DNA of 34,145 nucleotides from Piscirickettsiaceae bacterium NZ-RLO1 (GCA_001644975.1 LVCQ01000016.1:1-34145); one strand, 5' to 3'; positions 10,810 through 20,896 are shown, counted from the stretch's first letter. Numbers and translations: made by a program. The notes: generated by a model not told the origin, from the sequence alone.

Positions 10810-12126
10810 ATGGTGTCTAAGTCCTCATGGCAAACCTACTTATATGCGTTAACCAAGCGCCGTATTCTCACTGTTTTTTTGCTGGGCTTCTCCTCGGGAT
10901 TGCCTTTTGCGCTTATCGCCGGAACATTACAGGCGTGGTTTACTACCGCAGGCTTAGACCTCAAAACCATTGGAACTGCAAGCCTAATTGGCTTGCCTTA
11001 CACATTAAAGCCGTTTATCGCACCCATCATTGATCGCTATCGCCTACCTTTACTCGGCCGCCGTCGTGGCTGGCTTCTGCTGTTTCAATGTGCACTTCTT
11101 ATTGCCATTTTATTCATGAGCACGCTAAAGCCAACCCATAGCCTATTGGTTTTAGGACAGACAATTCCTTTGCTCATGATCATCGGTGTGTGTGTTGCCT
11201 TCTTCTCTACCTGTCAAGATATCGTTATTAATGCCTATCAAACTGAAGTTTTACATGAAAACGAACGCGGCCTAGGTGCCTCACTTGGCGTTACCGGTTG
11301 GCGTATTAGCTTTATTCTCTCAGGGTCAATTGCCCTAATTCTTGCCTCACATCTGGGTTGGCACCTAACATATATCATTATGAGCTTATGCATGCTGATT
11401 GGTATTCTTGCCACTCTTTTTGGGCCTAACCCCGACAATGAAGGCCAACCTCCAATAACGTTTGTCAAAGCTATTTATGAGCCTTTTGTTGACTTTTTCT
11501 CCAGACAAAAGCTACATACCGCCCTACTCGTTATTTTACTGATTTTAACCTATAAAGTCGGTGATGCATTGGCATTAGCACTCAATACCACCTTTTTAAT
11601 TAAAGGGGTTGGCTTTTCACTGGATGCAATTGGTGTCATTAATAAAAATATTGGCATTATCGGCTCAATTGCCGGCGGTATTATCGGCGGCTTATTGATG
11701 TTAAGGCTCTCTTTGTTTCGCTCATTAATGCTATTTGGACTTGTTCAAGCCATCGCTAACTTAGGCTATATGTGGCTAGCTATTGTTGGCAAAAACTATA
11801 GTGTTTTTGTGATCACAGCCTTTTCTGAGCACTTTTTTAGTGGCATGGGAACTGCTGCCTTTGTTGCTTTATTAATGTCGCAATGCAATTTAAACTATAC
11901 TGCAACCCAATACGCCTTATTTACCTCACTCTCGTTATTTGGCCGCACCTGGCTCGGCCCCGTTGCCGCCAGCATGGTTGATCACTTTGGCTGGGCGCAA
12001 TTTTTCTTTTGGAGCTTTATTATTTCACTGCCGTGCTTAGTTTTTGTCTGGCTATTACGCCATAAACTAGAAAAAGATCATCAAGATAGGGTCAATAAAC
12101 AAGGGCAGGAAGTCGCCTGCCCCTAA
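10810..12126 (+). CDS. ampG: AmpG-like muropeptide permease (MFS)
   Basis: Inner-membrane major-facilitator protein. AmpG imports anhydro-muropeptides released by cell-wall turnover, feeding recycling and, in some species, beta-lactamase induction. The opening matches AmpG closely: LGFSSGLPFALIAGTLQAWF, then GLPYTLKPFIAPIIDRY and LGRRRGWL. A later CQDIVINAY segment is the family's helix with a buried Asp. There are 12 or more hydrophobic segments over 438 residues. AGGAG lies six bases before the ATG. A hairpin overlaps the last codons. No ampD, nagZ or ampR is in view, so the substrate is inferred from the family. Confidence 0.85.
   Translation: MVSKSSWQTYLYALTKRRILTVFLLGFSSGLPFALIAGTLQAWFTTAGLDLKTIGTASLIGLPYTLKPFIAPIIDRYRLPLLGRRRGWLLLFQCALLIAILFMSTLKPTHSLLVLGQTIPLLMIIGVCVAFFSTCQDIVINAYQTEVLHENERGLGASLGVTGWRISFILSGSIALILASHLGWHLTYIIMSLCMLIGILATLFGPNPDNEGQPPITFVKAIYEPFVDFFSRQKLHTALLVILLILTYKVGDALALALNTTFLIKGVGFSLDAIGVINKNIGIIGSIAGGIIGGLLMLRLSLFRSLMLFGLVQAIANLGYMWLAIVGKNYSVFVITAFSEHFFSGMGTAAFVALLMSQCNLNYTATQYALFTSLSLFGRTWLGPVAASMVDHFGWAQFFFWSFIISLPCLVFVWLLRHKLEKDHQDRVNKQGQEVACP
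12103..12122. terminator. Hairpin shared by ampG end and thioredoxin-gene end
   Basis: GGGCAGG (12103-12109), six-base loop, CCTGCCC (12116-12122). On the minus strand it begins about 20 bases after the thioredoxin stop and is followed by TTGTTTATT, a fair terminator. On the plus strand it overlaps the permease's last codons and lacks a U run. Confidence 0.45.
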
Positions 12127-12141
12127 AATTAATTAATCAAT

Positions 12142-12510
12142 CTAGCTTAAAAATTGCTTCGCCATATGCTGGTGAATATCACTCATATCCAAAGATTTTG
12201 CCTGCTTGATTAAGTCATTGACAACATCAAAGGGCAACTCACCCGTCTGGTCGGCGACCACAACGTTTTTCTTGAAAATCATCAACCGTGGAATAGATCG
12301 CACATGGAATTCACGCGCAAGTTCAGTCTCTTTCTCTGTATCAATCTTGGCAAAAACAACATCCGTATGCTCTTTTGCCACCTCGACAAACACTTTATCA
12401 AAAGAACGACAAGGCTCACACCAATCAGCATGGAACTCAACCACTGTTAACTCATTATCTTCAACGGTTTGATCAAAATTCTCATTGGTTAAACACAGCA
12501 AAGTTTCCAT
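12142..12510 (-). CDS. Thioredoxin-family protein
   Basis: Thioredoxin-fold disulfide oxidoreductase, cytosolic (no signal peptide). The active site is WCEPC, in VVEFHADWCEPCRSF, so Glu replaces the Gly of classical WCGPC. The family cis-proline is present in VRSIPRLMIFK. Replacing Gly in CGPC usually shifts redox potential, so this is probably not the main thioredoxin but a specialised one. The frame is also open to GTG at 12516. I use the ATG at 12510, though AGGAG is 10 bases from it and four from the GTG, so the start is uncertain (122 or 124 residues). It lies 30 bases downstream of adk and may be in its transcript. Confidence 0.88.
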   Translation of the reverse strand: METLLCLTNENFDQTVEDNELTVVEFHADWCEPCRSFDKVFVEVAKEHTDVVFAKIDTEKETELAREFHVRSIPRLMIFKKNVVVADQTGELPFDVVNDLIKQAKSLDMSDIHQHMAKQFLS

Positions 12511-12540
12511 CAGCACACAGCTCCTATCTCCATAATATTG

Positions 12541-13218
<678 letters not shown>

Positions 13219-13337
13219 TCAGTCACTAAAAACATAAACACTGATTCTAACATAAATCAATTCACACTTGGATCAAATAAAATTCACATTAATTTTCTAC
13301 ATCAAGCCAGCTATCTACTTGGAAAACAAGATAAAAA

Positions 13338-13361
13338 TCAGCTAAGCTGAAAAAGGAGGTA
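13338..13361 (+). promoter_or_regulatory. Palindrome plus orphan Shine-Dalgarno-like sequence
   Basis: A perfect 13-base palindrome, TCAGCTAAGCTGA (13338-13350), is followed directly by AAAAGGAGGT, close to a full anti-16S match. No ATG, GTG or TTG follows within 15 bases, and the LOG gene starts about 115 bases later with its own AAGGA. The rest of the 269-base adk/LOG gap is AT-rich with nothing else evident. Confidence 0.35.
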
Positions 13362-13472
13362 ATCATCCTATAAAATATAAAGAGTTATAGTTATATAAAA
13401 TTAAATTATGCGCTACCTAATCTAACCATCTGTGCTATGTCGTAGAAATATAGAAAATAACAAGGATTCAAA

Positions 13473-14192
13473 ATGAACAAAAAACGCAATCAACCGCACC
13501 CAGATGCATCACCAGATTCCTGTTTCACTGGCAATAATGAAACCTGGCAAATCTTTCAAATTATTGCAGAGTTTGTCGAAGGTTATGAGCGGCTTTCGCA
13601 TATCAGCCCCTCCGTGAGTATCTTTGGCTCAGCCCGCACCCCCTCATCCGACCCTCAATTTAAGCTTTCTCAACAAATCGCCAAGCGTCTTTCTGATGAA
13701 GGCTTTTCTATTGTCACCGGTGGCGGCCCTGGCATGATGGAAGCAGGCAACCTGGGTGCTTCAGAGGGAAAGTCCCTCAGTATTGGCCTCAATATCCAGT
13801 TACCTTTTGAAGAGTGCAATAATCCTTATCAAGATATTAGCCTAAAATTCCGGCATTTCTTCTCACGTAAAACCATGTTTATTAAATACGCTTCAGCGTA
13901 TGTCTGCATGCCTGGTGGCTATGGCACTTTGGACGAACTCAGTGAAATCCTTGTGTTAATCCAAACAGCCAAAGTGCGTGCAATTCCGATTATCCTAGTC
14001 TGTTCTGAATTTTGGCAAGGACTGGTCAGCTGGTTCGATGACGTGTTAGTGAAACAAAAAATGATTTCCCCTGAAGATATGAACTTATTTGAGATGGCAG
14101 ATACACCCGATGAAGTCATAAAAATTATCAAAACGCATCATGCTGAAAACGACCTGGCTTCAGATCAACACTCACTGTCCGTCAGGCTTTAA
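13473..14192 (+). CDS. LOG-family protein (TIGR00730-type), putative nucleoside-5'-monophosphate phosphoribohydrolase
   Basis: Cytosolic Rossmann-fold protein of the LOG/YgdH group. Characterised members cleave the ribose-base bond of nucleoside monophosphates or cytokinin ribotides. It shows VSIFGSARTP, SIVTGGGPGMMEAGN, the conserved FFSRKTMF (Arg-Lys substrate contact) and the signature CMPGGYGTLDELSE, with the catalytic Glu near residue 155. Length is 239 residues. AAGGA lies eight bases before the ATG. Its 3' end overlaps mazG, on the opposite strand, by 21 bases. The substrate here is unknown; a nucleotide-salvage role is inference. Confidence 0.88.
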   Translation: MNKKRNQPHPDASPDSCFTGNNETWQIFQIIAEFVEGYERLSHISPSVSIFGSARTPSSDPQFKLSQQIAKRLSDEGFSIVTGGGPGMMEAGNLGASEGKSLSIGLNIQLPFEECNNPYQDISLKFRHFFSRKTMFIKYASAYVCMPGGYGTLDELSEILVLIQTAKVRAIPIILVCSEFWQGLVSWFDDVLVKQKMISPEDMNLFEMADTPDEVIKIIKTHHAENDLASDQHSLSVRL

Positions 14193-14987
14193 TGTCAGTT
14201 TGGCTTCACACCATAACTCATCCATTTTTTCAAGGCTAGCCTCATTGAGGCTAAGCTTTGTCTTTTTCAACTCATTTTCAATATAATTAAAACGCTGGCG
14301 GAACTTGCAACACGCTTGCTGGAGCGCCACTTCAGGATCAATATTTAGCACTCTGGCAACATTGACACTCGAAAACAGCACATCTGCCATCTCATCATGA
14401 ACCAATGCTTGATCACCTACTTTAACCGCATTGACCAACTCATCAATTTCTTCGTATAACTTATCAACAACCCCGCTAACATCAGGCCAATCAAAGCCCA
14501 CTTTTCCAGCAATGCGTTGCATTTTTAATGCTTTTTGCAGCCCAGGCAAATAATCAGCTACATGATCTAATAATTGCATAGGCGCTTGCTGTTTTTCTTG
14601 GTTTTTTATCTCTAACCACGACTGCTCTGGATGGTTTACTCTAAACTGAGTTTTAGCCTGCCCAGCATGTCCATCGGTATTGTTAAATACATGGGCATGG
14701 CGCTGTTTTAATTTTTTCTCTAAATGCCGTATCACCTCACTTAAGCTGATACCTTGATGCTGGGCCTGCAATAACACTTGATACAATACATCAGCTAGTT
14801 CATCCTTAATAAATAAAGAATTTTTTGTACTAATGGCCGTGACTAACTCGTAGGCTTCTTCAACAATATAGGCCGTTAGTTGATCAACAGACTGTTCACT
14901 CAACCATGAATCTCCATGTACTTGATCCAGTAGCTGATCAATCATAACTTCTATATTTAGCTTTGTATTTTTTTCTTCTGTACTCAT
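14172..14987 (-). CDS. mazG: Nucleoside triphosphate pyrophosphohydrolase MazG
   Basis: Cleaves NTPs and dNTPs to monophosphate and pyrophosphate, cleaning nucleotide pools and, in E. coli, lowering ppGpp. Two tandem all-alpha MazG domains are visible. Residues 15-115 carry YIVEEAYELV, DELADVLYQ and RHAHVF. Residues 150-255 carry KVGFDWPDV, YEEIDELV and DEMADVLFS. The N-terminal CPWD motif found in most full-length MazG proteins is missing; the site reads HGDSWLSEQS. The metal-binding EExxE and ExxD sets remain in both domains. Length is 271, close to E. coli. It starts 16 bases after the relA stop, so relA-mazG is an operon as in other gammaproteobacteria. Confidence 0.93.
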   Translation of the reverse strand: MSTEEKNTKLNIEVMIDQLLDQVHGDSWLSEQSVDQLTAYIVEEAYELVTAISTKNSLFIKDELADVLYQVLLQAQHQGISLSEVIRHLEKKLKQRHAHVFNNTDGHAGQAKTQFRVNHPEQSWLEIKNQEKQQAPMQLLDHVADYLPGLQKALKMQRIAGKVGFDWPDVSGVVDKLYEEIDELVNAVKVGDQALVHDEMADVLFSSVNVARVLNIDPEVALQQACCKFRQRFNYIENELKKTKLSLNEASLEKMDELWCEAKLTLKPDGQ

Positions 14988-15003
14988 AAACTCATCATAA
15001 TAC

Positions 15004-17205
15004 TCATCGCTTACGGGTCACCTCCGTGACTGAAGTAAGCTGTTGAATCTTATCTAATAACCGCCCCAATATCGTCAAACTTTCCACCTTGAGCGTGACC
15101 AAAATCACTGCTGGCTGACCTTTTTTCTCACGTTGGACATTCAAAGACTGCACTGATATTTTCTCACCGGATAATAACATCATCAACGCTTTAGTCGTAT
15201 GATCAAACTCAGTGCTCCAAATACAAATATCCACGGGATAAGACTGACATTCAACATCTCCCCATTGCACTTCAACCAAACGTGATTTCTCTACATGCTC
15301 GAAAGCAACATTTGAGCAATTTTGTCGATGCACAGAAATACCACGCCCCATCGTAATATAACCCACTACTTGATCGCCTGGGACCGGCTTACAACAACGC
15401 GCCATATGTGTCATTAAATTATCAACACCGGCAACCACCACCTCACCTAGCTGAGCCTCTTTTTGTAATAATGATACAGCTTGGGCAACAGGCATGAGCT
15501 CTTCTTTTTTGTCGGTGCTCGGCTGTAAATAATTAAGCAATTGCAAAGGTCTCAGCTCGCCACAGGCCACACCAATGAAAATATCATCCACAGAGTGCAT
15601 CTTATAACGCTCAGTCAACCGACCATAATCAATGTTTTCAATGCCTAAACGCTCGGCCTCTCGCTCTAACAAGGCACGGCCTTCAATAATATTATCCTCA
15701 CGGCGCAACTGCTTAAACCAAGACCCTGCTTTATTACGTGCTCGTGTGGTTTTTAAATAACCCAGATGAGCGCTTAGCCAATCACGACTCGGCTGACCAT
15801 TCTTTGCGGTTAACACCTCAACACGATCGCCTGTCTTTAACTCATAAGTTAATGGGACAATCACACCACCGACTTTAGCACCTTTACAACGGTGACCCAC
15901 TTCTGTGTGTACATGGTAAGCAAAATCTAATGGCGTTGCTCCACGCGGCAAATCCATTACATCCCCTTTGGGAGTAAAGATATATACCCGATCATCAACC
16001 ACCTGTGCTTTTAAATCTTCAATCGCATCATTGGCATCTGCGACCTCTTCTTGCCAATCAAGTAGCTGCCTTAACCAATTAATTTTCGATTCATAGCTCG
16101 CATCATGCTTGACTCCTTCTTTATAACGCCAATGCGCAGCAACACCCAACTCTGCTTCTTCATGCATATTAAAAGTTCGGATTTGCACTTCGACAGTTTT
16201 TCCTTCAGGCCCTACAACTGCGGTATGAATCGAACGATAGCCATTTTCTTTTGGCGTTGCGATATAGTCATCAAATTCTCGAGGAATATGCTTCCATAAT
16301 GAATGCACAATTCCCAATGCCGCATAACAGTCTTTGACTTCATCGACCATAATACGCAAAGCACGAACATCATAAATTTCATCATACGCTAAGCTTTTTT
16401 TATGCATTTTGCGCCAAATACTATAAATATGCTTAACGCGACCACTCACCTCACCCTCAATATGTGCGTCTGCTAAAGCACTTTCTAATTCATTGATAAC
16501 ATCACGGATATAGCGCTCACGATCCAAACGACGCTCATCAAGCAATTTTGCTATACGTTTATAGGTCTCTTTTTCTAAATAGCGAAAAGCAAGATCTTCC
16601 ATTTCCCACTTTAGCTGCCCCACCCCCAGGCGATTGGCCAAAGGTGCATAAATTTCTTGCACATCTAAAGCAATTTGCCTACGAACAGGCTCTGCTTCTT
16701 CTTTAATCACCCGCAATGCAAACGCACGCTCAGCCAACTTCACTAGTACAATGCGCACATCTTCAACCATAGAGAGCAGCATTTTACGCAAGCGATCCAT
16801 CGAGGCCATATCTTGACCACGGCGGATCGTCTGCATCGCTTCCATGCGCTTAACGCCTGTGACAATACGCACCAAAGCTACAGAGGATAACTCAGCTTCA
16901 ATTACTTCACGGCTTACTGCACCATAATAATACAGTGGATAGATGATAGCAGCAGCAAAAGTTTCATGATCAACATGTAGCTCAATCAAAATATCGGCCA
17001 TCATCACGCCCTGATAATAAGCACTATGCCCACATAATGCAGCAGTTTCACGTCCATGCTGCTGTGCTAATTCACAGGCTTTCGCAATTAAGGTCATCTG
17101 CTCATCTTGATACCCTAAAGTCTCATGAATACTGCTTAACCAACTTTCAATCTGAGTCACATCCTCATCGAGTGAAGGACGCACATCCTCCCGCACTTGT
17201 ACCAT
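15004..17205 (-). CDS. relA: GTP pyrophosphokinase RelA ((p)ppGpp synthetase I)
   Basis: Ribosome-associated synthetase that makes (p)ppGpp from ATP and GTP/GDP when uncharged tRNA accumulates. The N-terminal pseudo-hydrolase lacks the His-Asp pair (it reads AAIIYPLYYYG where SpoT has a LLHDVVED-type motif), so this is RelA rather than SpoT. The synthetase core holds YDEIYDVRALRIMV and DYIATPKENGYRSIHT, near residues 275-330. TGS (YIFTPKGDVMDLPRGATPLD) is near 405-465. The Cys-rich zinc-finger domain (MARCCKPVPGDQVVGYI) is near 600, and a C-terminal ACT domain occupies the last 70 residues. Length 733 is typical. It sits between rlmD and mazG as in E. coli. Confidence 0.95.
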   Translation of the reverse strand: MVQVREDVRPSLDEDVTQIESWLSSIHETLGYQDEQMTLIAKACELAQQHGRETAALCGHSAYYQGVMMADILIELHVDHETFAAAIIYPLYYYGAVSREVIEAELSSVALVRIVTGVKRMEAMQTIRRGQDMASMDRLRKMLLSMVEDVRIVLVKLAERAFALRVIKEEAEPVRRQIALDVQEIYAPLANRLGVGQLKWEMEDLAFRYLEKETYKRIAKLLDERRLDRERYIRDVINELESALADAHIEGEVSGRVKHIYSIWRKMHKKSLAYDEIYDVRALRIMVDEVKDCYAALGIVHSLWKHIPREFDDYIATPKENGYRSIHTAVVGPEGKTVEVQIRTFNMHEEAELGVAAHWRYKEGVKHDASYESKINWLRQLLDWQEEVADANDAIEDLKAQVVDDRVYIFTPKGDVMDLPRGATPLDFAYHVHTEVGHRCKGAKVGGVIVPLTYELKTGDRVEVLTAKNGQPSRDWLSAHLGYLKTTRARNKAGSWFKQLRREDNIIEGRALLEREAERLGIENIDYGRLTERYKMHSVDDIFIGVACGELRPLQLLNYLQPSTDKKEELMPVAQAVSLLQKEAQLGEVVVAGVDNLMTHMARCCKPVPGDQVVGYITMGRGISVHRQNCSNVAFEHVEKSRLVEVQWGDVECQSYPVDICIWSTEFDHTTKALMMLLSGEKISVQSLNVQREKKGQPAVILVTLKVESLTILGRLLDKIQQLTSVTEVTRKR

Positions 17206-17287
17206 GAATATTATGCTCCACTATGATTCACTTGCAGATGTCTAGCCTAACATACTCTTACCCAACATACTCGCTCTAGGTGTTGAA

Positions 17288-18637
17288 TTATTTTTCAAAT
17301 AATGCAATCGACTCAACATGCGCGGTATGTGGGAACATATCCATGACTCCAGCTTGTTTTAGTCGATAACCTTTTTGAGTCAAAATACCCGCATCACGTG
17401 ACAAAGTCGCAGGATTACAAGACACATAAACAATGCGTCTAGCACCAAAACGTTCTATATGATTCACCAGCACATCCGCACCGCTGCGAGCGGGGTCTAA
17501 TAAAATTAAATCATACTGCTCATTATACCAAGCAGCCTCATGCTCCGATTGTGATAAATCTGCCGCATAAAAACGCACATTATTTAAATTATTATGCTTG
17601 GCATTTTCATAACCACGTTCAACCATGCGCTCACTACCTTCAACACCAACAACTTCTTTAGCACGCGTTGCAATCGGCAAGGTAAAATTGCCTAAACCAC
17701 AGAATAAATCCAACACTTTATCATCTTCGCCAGGCGCTAGTAAATTCACTGCCAAAGGCACCATCTGACGATTGATTTCAGCATTCACCTGAGTAAAGTC
17801 ACTGACATGAAATTTAAATTCAAGATTAAAGTCAGGCAAACGATAAGATAAACGCTCTTGCCCAGGCAAATAACCTGACACAGGCTCAGGGTAAATACGA
17901 TGAATAGTCAGTGGACCTTTAGGTTGTAAGTACAGCTCAAAGTTTAAACGCTGACAGAACTCGATGAGTACTTTTACATCATGATTACTTAATGGCTCTA
18001 GATGACGAATAATCAGTGCAGTTTGATCATCCCCCACCACCACTTCAACTTGAGGAATCGTCTCTTTAGCATCAAGGCTTGAAAACATCACCTTAAAGGC
18101 TTCTAAATTCTCACCAACATTTGCTGTTAACACCTGACAACTTGATAAATCAGCTAAAAAACTGCTGTGTTTTTCCCGAAAACCGACTAAAACTTGCTCC
18201 TTTTTATGAACATAGCGAACCCCTAAGCGTGCCCGACGACGATACGCCCAAGGCATTGTATTCACTAATGGCGCTAACACCTGCTCTGGCTGTATCTGAC
18301 CAAAATGCTTAAATTGCTCTAAAAGCGCATGTTGCTTAAAATCAATCTGTGCCTCTGAAGACATGTGCTGCAACGAGCATCCACCACATAAATAAAAATG
18401 AGCACATTTTGCATCAACCCGCTCTATTGAAGCTTGTATGACATCAAGCGTGCGTGCTTCAGCAACTTTTGCACGACGCGATACATACTGAAAAACCACC
18501 TCTTCCTTAGGTAAAGCACCATCAACAAAGACAGTCCGTCCATCATGGTAAGCAATTCCTCTCCCCTCATGATCTATTTTATCAATGACTACTTGTACAG
18601 GCTCTTTAGGAACAGGTTTGTGTCGCCGTCTTGCCAT
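17288..18637 (-). CDS. rlmD: 23S rRNA (uracil-1939-C5)-methyltransferase RlmD
   Basis: SAM-dependent iron-sulfur methyltransferase that modifies U1939 of 23S rRNA. An N-terminal TRAM domain (residues 10-65: DKIDHEGRGIAYHDGRTVFV) is followed by the 4Fe-4S cysteines CAHFYLCGGC near 77-86, with a further Cys (SSCQVL) near 165. The SAM motif DLFCGLGNFTLP is near 312. LLDPARSGAD and the catalytic-Cys signature VSCNPATLSRDAG (near 405) complete the family set. At 449 residues it is slightly longer than E. coli RlmD. AAGGGT lies six bases before the ATG. It is 82 bases upstream of relA and probably in the same transcript. Confidence 0.95.
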   Translation of the reverse strand: MARRRHKPVPKEPVQVVIDKIDHEGRGIAYHDGRTVFVDGALPKEEVVFQYVSRRAKVAEARTLDVIQASIERVDAKCAHFYLCGGCSLQHMSSEAQIDFKQHALLEQFKHFGQIQPEQVLAPLVNTMPWAYRRRARLGVRYVHKKEQVLVGFREKHSSFLADLSSCQVLTANVGENLEAFKVMFSSLDAKETIPQVEVVVGDDQTALIIRHLEPLSNHDVKVLIEFCQRLNFELYLQPKGPLTIHRIYPEPVSGYLPGQERLSYRLPDFNLEFKFHVSDFTQVNAEINRQMVPLAVNLLAPGEDDKVLDLFCGLGNFTLPIATRAKEVVGVEGSERMVERGYENAKHNNLNNVRFYAADLSQSEHEAAWYNEQYDLILLDPARSGADVLVNHIERFGARRIVYVSCNPATLSRDAGILTQKGYRLKQAGVMDMFPHTAHVESIALFEK

Positions 18638-18711
18638 TATGACCCTTCTTTACGCTCAACTATTCAATGAAAGGGGCCATTTTAGACTAAAAAAGCCGGT
18701 ATTCCTAGAAT

Positions 18712-19353
18712 TTAGCTCGCTTTAACATGGTCTAACACAGGCGCCAGCTCCGCAACATGAAATTTAAACCCAGCAAGTTGCCCTCTTAAGCCATGGTCTT
18801 TATAACTGACCTTCAACCCAGCAGTTTTTCGCCCTAGTGACCAGTTATTTAAAGCTTTAAACAAAGATTCTTCGGCCGGCAACACAGCAAAAAATTCACC
18901 GATAAGAGTCTCTTGTTTATAGACATTCAATGCTAAATTTTTCTTTTTATTCTGAGAGTCTTGATAATAGTGAACACCTAACGACCAGCGATTAACGCCA
19001 TCACCTAGCCATTGATGACCTGTTACAACAAACGAGTCCACCTGAATGCCTTTGACCTTACTCAACTTAAATCCAGTCACTGAAATTTTAGGGGACACCA
19101 ATAACACCTCAGGAAAGCGCTTTAACTTCACTGTTACACCATCCAACTGAAAGCTACCATTTAAAAAAAAGGTAAACCCTGCATCTATTTTTTTATAACT
19201 TAAATTAAAAATTTCTGAGTTTAGCTTTAAAGACAACACTTTTTGTAATTCATCACTGACAAGTACAGGCACTTCAAGACGGGCAACCCAATAAGTGATA
19301 ACAATAGCCAAGAAGCCTATCAATAATAAAATACCAATCAATCCTTTCATCAT
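18712..19353 (-). CDS. Hypothetical membrane-anchored protein
   Basis: I do not recognise this protein. One N-terminal hydrophobic segment (about residues 3-22, LIGILLLIGFLAIVITY) leads to about 190 residues of alternating beta-like sequence, as in periplasmic beta-rich proteins (AsmA-like or lipid-transport-like folds are possible but unproven). No lipobox is seen. The frame is open 16 codons further up, but AGGAG lies eight bases before the ATG at 19351-19353, so I start there (213 residues). The gene lies 74 bases upstream of rlmD on the same strand and may be co-transcribed with it. Confidence 0.7.
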   Translation of the reverse strand: MMKGLIGILLLIGFLAIVITYWVARLEVPVLVSDELQKVLSLKLNSEIFNLSYKKIDAGFTFFLNGSFQLDGVTVKLKRFPEVLLVSPKISVTGFKLSKVKGIQVDSFVVTGHQWLGDGVNRWSLGVHYYQDSQNKKKNLALNVYKQETLIGEFFAVLPAEESLFKALNNWSLGRKTAGLKVSYKDHGLRGQLAGFKFHVAELAPVLDHVKAS

Positions 19354-19452
19354 TAAATCTTCTCCTTCAAAATTTAGCCTAACATACATGGCTGGTTTCA
19401 CTAAAACCTTAAATCTCGCAGAAGACTTGACGACTCTCCATTCAACACATAC

Positions 19453-19471
19453 TATACCCCCATAAGGTATA
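19453..19471. promoter_or_regulatory. Candidate operator with a C-tract, CsoR/FrmR-like
   Basis: TATACCCCCATAAGGTATA: six-base arms TATACC/GGTATA around a C-rich centre. It lies 64 bases before the MFS gene and 100 bases before the divergent hypothetical gene. The A/T-flanked C-tract resembles operators of the CsoR/RcnR/FrmR family. No such regulator is encoded in the window, so this rests on pattern only. Confidence 0.4.
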
Positions 19472-19534
19472 AGGCATAATTCAAAGCAGTACTATTTAAG
19501 ACAAACAAAGACCAGGTTAACCAGCTAATTATTT

Positions 19535-20722
19535 ATGAAGTCTCCAGCATATATACTGACCAACCCATTTTTTAGAAAGCTTTTTTGTGCACAAATTCTT
19601 GCTACTTTCGGCACCGGCCTATCCAGCATTGCGTTAGCTCAACTCGCTTATCATTTATCAGACATGCACGCAGGTAAGGTCTTAGGCATTGCATTGGTAT
19701 TAAAGATGACAGCTTATATTTTTGGTGCTCCACTTATGAGCTACCTTTCAGTAAAAATACCAAACAAGTCATTTATGATCATAATGGACCTTAGTCGTAT
19801 GCTCTTACTTGTCAGTATGTTTTTTGTCCAAGCGACCTGGCAAATCTATCTATTCATTATCCTTATTAATTTATGCTCAGCAGGCTTCACCCCAACATTT
19901 CAAGCCCTCATCCCAACACTCTTTCAAAAAAAAGCCGACTATACCAAAGCACTATCACTTTCCAGAATGGCCTATAACTTAGAATCACTATTAAGCCCAC
20001 TCCTTGCCGCACTATTGCTTTTTTTTGTTTCTTTTAAACTACTCTTTGCTCTAAACGCACTCACCTTTTTAATATCTTCGCTATTAATTTATTCAACACC
20101 ATTAAAGTCATCAAATAATACAGTCCAGTCACGTGGGTTTGGCTGTCTCTATGACTATTTAACAATTAAACCTTTGCTACAGGGCTTACTCTTTATTTTT
20201 ATTGCCGCATTAGCAGGTGCCATGGTGATTATTAATACCGTTGTTTATATTCAAGGTACTTACCATTTAAGTGAAAGCATTACCGCGCTTACTATGGCGG
20301 TTTTCGGTATCGCCTCTTTAATCACGACAATTTCTATTCCAGCACTCTCTCAATACGCTTCTTCTAATAAACTAATGAAGTGTGGTGCTCTTTTTTGTAT
20401 CAGCGGCTTTGCCATTGGCATACTGACACCTAATTTAACAGGCATCTTTATTATTTGGTTTATTCTTGGCATCGGCGCAAGCTTAATAGAAACACTGATT
20501 GGCCTCACTATTACAGAAAATATTACTCAAGAAAAACAAAATAATTATTTTACCGCTTACTTTTCTTTATCTCATGCGTGCTGGCTAAGTGCTTATTTTA
20601 TTACCGGCTGGATTGGCAATCAGATAACCATGCAAAACTTATTACTCTTGTTATTTTTAATCTCTACACTCTTGTATTTATTGGCAACACAAATAAAGTC
20701 GCCTACACTTGCCAAACCTTAA
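19535..20722 (+). CDS. MFS transporter, probable exporter
   Basis: Inner-membrane major-facilitator protein with about 12 hydrophobic segments over 395 residues. The start FFRKLFCAQILATFGTGLSS and the pattern of paired six-helix halves fit the drug/siderophore efflux group (MFS_3, EntS-like). The usual GxLaDrxGrr motif A between helices 2 and 3 is weak here (GAPLMSYLSVKIPNK). The substrate cannot be deduced. There is no good Shine-Dalgarno before the ATG at 19535. The gene stands alone, 195 bases before the apyrase. The C-tract palindrome upstream suggests control by a small-molecule sensor, which is inference. Confidence 0.82.
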   Translation: MKSPAYILTNPFFRKLFCAQILATFGTGLSSIALAQLAYHLSDMHAGKVLGIALVLKMTAYIFGAPLMSYLSVKIPNKSFMIIMDLSRMLLLVSMFFVQATWQIYLFIILINLCSAGFTPTFQALIPTLFQKKADYTKALSLSRMAYNLESLLSPLLAALLLFFVSFKLLFALNALTFLISSLLIYSTPLKSSNNTVQSRGFGCLYDYLTIKPLLQGLLFIFIAALAGAMVIINTVVYIQGTYHLSESITALTMAVFGIASLITTISIPALSQYASSNKLMKCGALFCISGFAIGILTPNLTGIFIIWFILGIGASLIETLIGLTITENITQEKQNNYFTAYFSLSHACWLSAYFITGWIGNQITMQNLLLLLFLISTLLYLLATQIKSPTLAKP

Positions 20723-20896
20723 ATCATCATAAAAAAATGCAATCGACTGCAATGTAATTTTTCGAGTTAAGACCAACCTACTCACACACCCCGTCAATAT
20801 TTTCTACCTTCTAAAACAAAAAAATGCTATAAGTTTATTCATGCTCAAATTTGGGCATTAAATCTAATTAAAAAAATATTTTAAGGTTTAAATAAA

